DNA from: Paenibacillus sp. V4I7 | GTDB lineage: Bacteria; Bacillota; Bacilli; Paenibacillales; NBRC-103111 | Direction: 5' to 3' | NCBI RefSeq assembly: GCF_030817275.1 | Contig: NZ_JAUSZD010000002.1 | Span: 6,921,001-6,985,000 of the forward strand | Length of the DNA: 64,000 nucleotides | Part shown: piece by piece, positions 62,430 through 64,000 of the stretch | How positions within the stretch are numbered: position 1 is the stretch's first letter | Layout: every line of letters begins with the position of its first letter | The notes under the pieces: model-generated | The model's input: only the letters and a program-made list of their open reading frames with translations | Told to the model about the DNA's origin: nothing | The model's database searches: none | Translations under genes and position numbers: made by a program

Positions 62430-62503
62430 TAGCGGCAGAGGGGCTCGAACCCCCGACCTTACGGGTATGAACCGTACGCTCTAGCCAGCTGAGCTACGCC
62501 GCC
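62430..62503 (-). tRNA. tRNA-Met (CAT), elongator type
   Basis: It begins GGCGGCGTAGCTCAG with a fully paired acceptor, so it is not the initiator. Anticodon CAT lies in TTCATAC. CCA is not encoded. A lysidine-modified tRNA-Ile is less likely from its similarity to elongator Met. Confidence 0.93.
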
Positions 62504-62530
62504 ACACAAAAGGTATATATATTTGGAAAC

Positions 62531-62622
62531 TGGCGGAGAGAGAGGGATTCGAACCCTCGCACCACTTACGCAGTCTAACCCCTTAGCAGAGGGTCCCCTT
62601 ATAGCCACTTGGGTATCTCTCC
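62531..62622 (-). tRNA. tRNA-Ser (GCT)
   Basis: Acceptor GGAGAGA pairs with TCTCTCC. Anticodon GCT lies in CTGCTAA and a long variable arm is present. CCA is encoded. It is the first tRNA after the 23S gene. Confidence 0.96.
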
Positions 62623-62700
62623 AAGATATATATACACTCAGGAAATATTATTCCCTGAAAACTAGATACGAAACTTGCGTAAAGTTAGAATTTTAGGTTT

Positions 62701-64000
<1,300 letters not shown>

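Overview
The window reads as a low-to-moderate GC Gram-positive of the Paenibacillus group. The right two thirds keep the Bacillales order rRNA-tRNA / hprK-lgt-ppaX / his / prs / trxB / glcK-rapZ-glmR-whiA-HPr / clpP / cggR-gapA-pgk-tpiA-gpmI-eno / secG-esterase-rnr-smpB-ssrA. The tmRNA encodes the tag GKTQQPYALAA, and there are CtsR and CggR operators of the Bacillales type. The genus is an inference from gene order and protein resemblance; no search was run.

Positions 1 to about 19553 are a horizontally acquired element whose left end lies outside the window. Its right end abuts the 3' end of ssrA. From left to right it carries: a ParB-like protein (partial); a DNA-cytosine methyltransferase, a NotI-family restriction enzyme and a Vsr endonuclease; small hypothetical and partly decayed genes; a ribbon-helix-helix-like protein, an Xre repressor, an EcsC-family protein and a secreted stalk-domain protein; and a replication and recombination module. 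The module consists of a PrimPol domain, a D5-type SF3 helicase, RadC, a DUF960 protein, two very small ORFs, a catalytically dead mini serine recombinase and a full-length large serine recombinase. It resembles the core of staphylococcal cassette chromosome (SCC) elements but sits at ssrA rather than rlmH. The recombinase reading frame ends inside antisense tmRNA sequence.

Positions 19554 to 32760 (minus strand) hold ssrA, smpB, rnr (with an unusually long Gly/Arg/Ser/Ala tail), an esterase, secG, a membrane metalloprotease homologue and the glycolytic operon eno-gpmI-tpiA-pgk-gapA-cggR, read right to left from a promoter and CggR operator near 32800-32957. A tRNA-Arg(CCG) and the CtsR-controlled clpP follow on the plus strand.

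Positions 34150 to 57505 (minus strand) hold a secreted stalk/PKD protein, the HPr-whiA-glmR-rapZ cell-envelope/carbon cluster (whiA appears frameshifted near its start), glucokinase, thioredoxin reductase, a TPR/HTH protein, prs, and a histidine operon hisZ-G-D-B-H-F-IE-J from which hisA is missing. Upstream lie an acyltransferase, ppaX, lgt, hprK, an MsmK/UgpC-type ATPase and a PucR-type regulator. The right end has a tandem NlpC/P60 hydrolase, a three-gene gluconate-dehydrogenase-like operon on the plus strand, a thiamine-binding-type protein, eight tRNA genes and the 3' part of a 23S rRNA gene with no 5S gene beside it.

The most unusual points are: an apparent second gene nested in another frame of the methyltransferase; the inactive mini-recombinase next to the active one; two strongly folded non-coding stretches and a boxA-like leader inside the cassette; and the absence of hisA.
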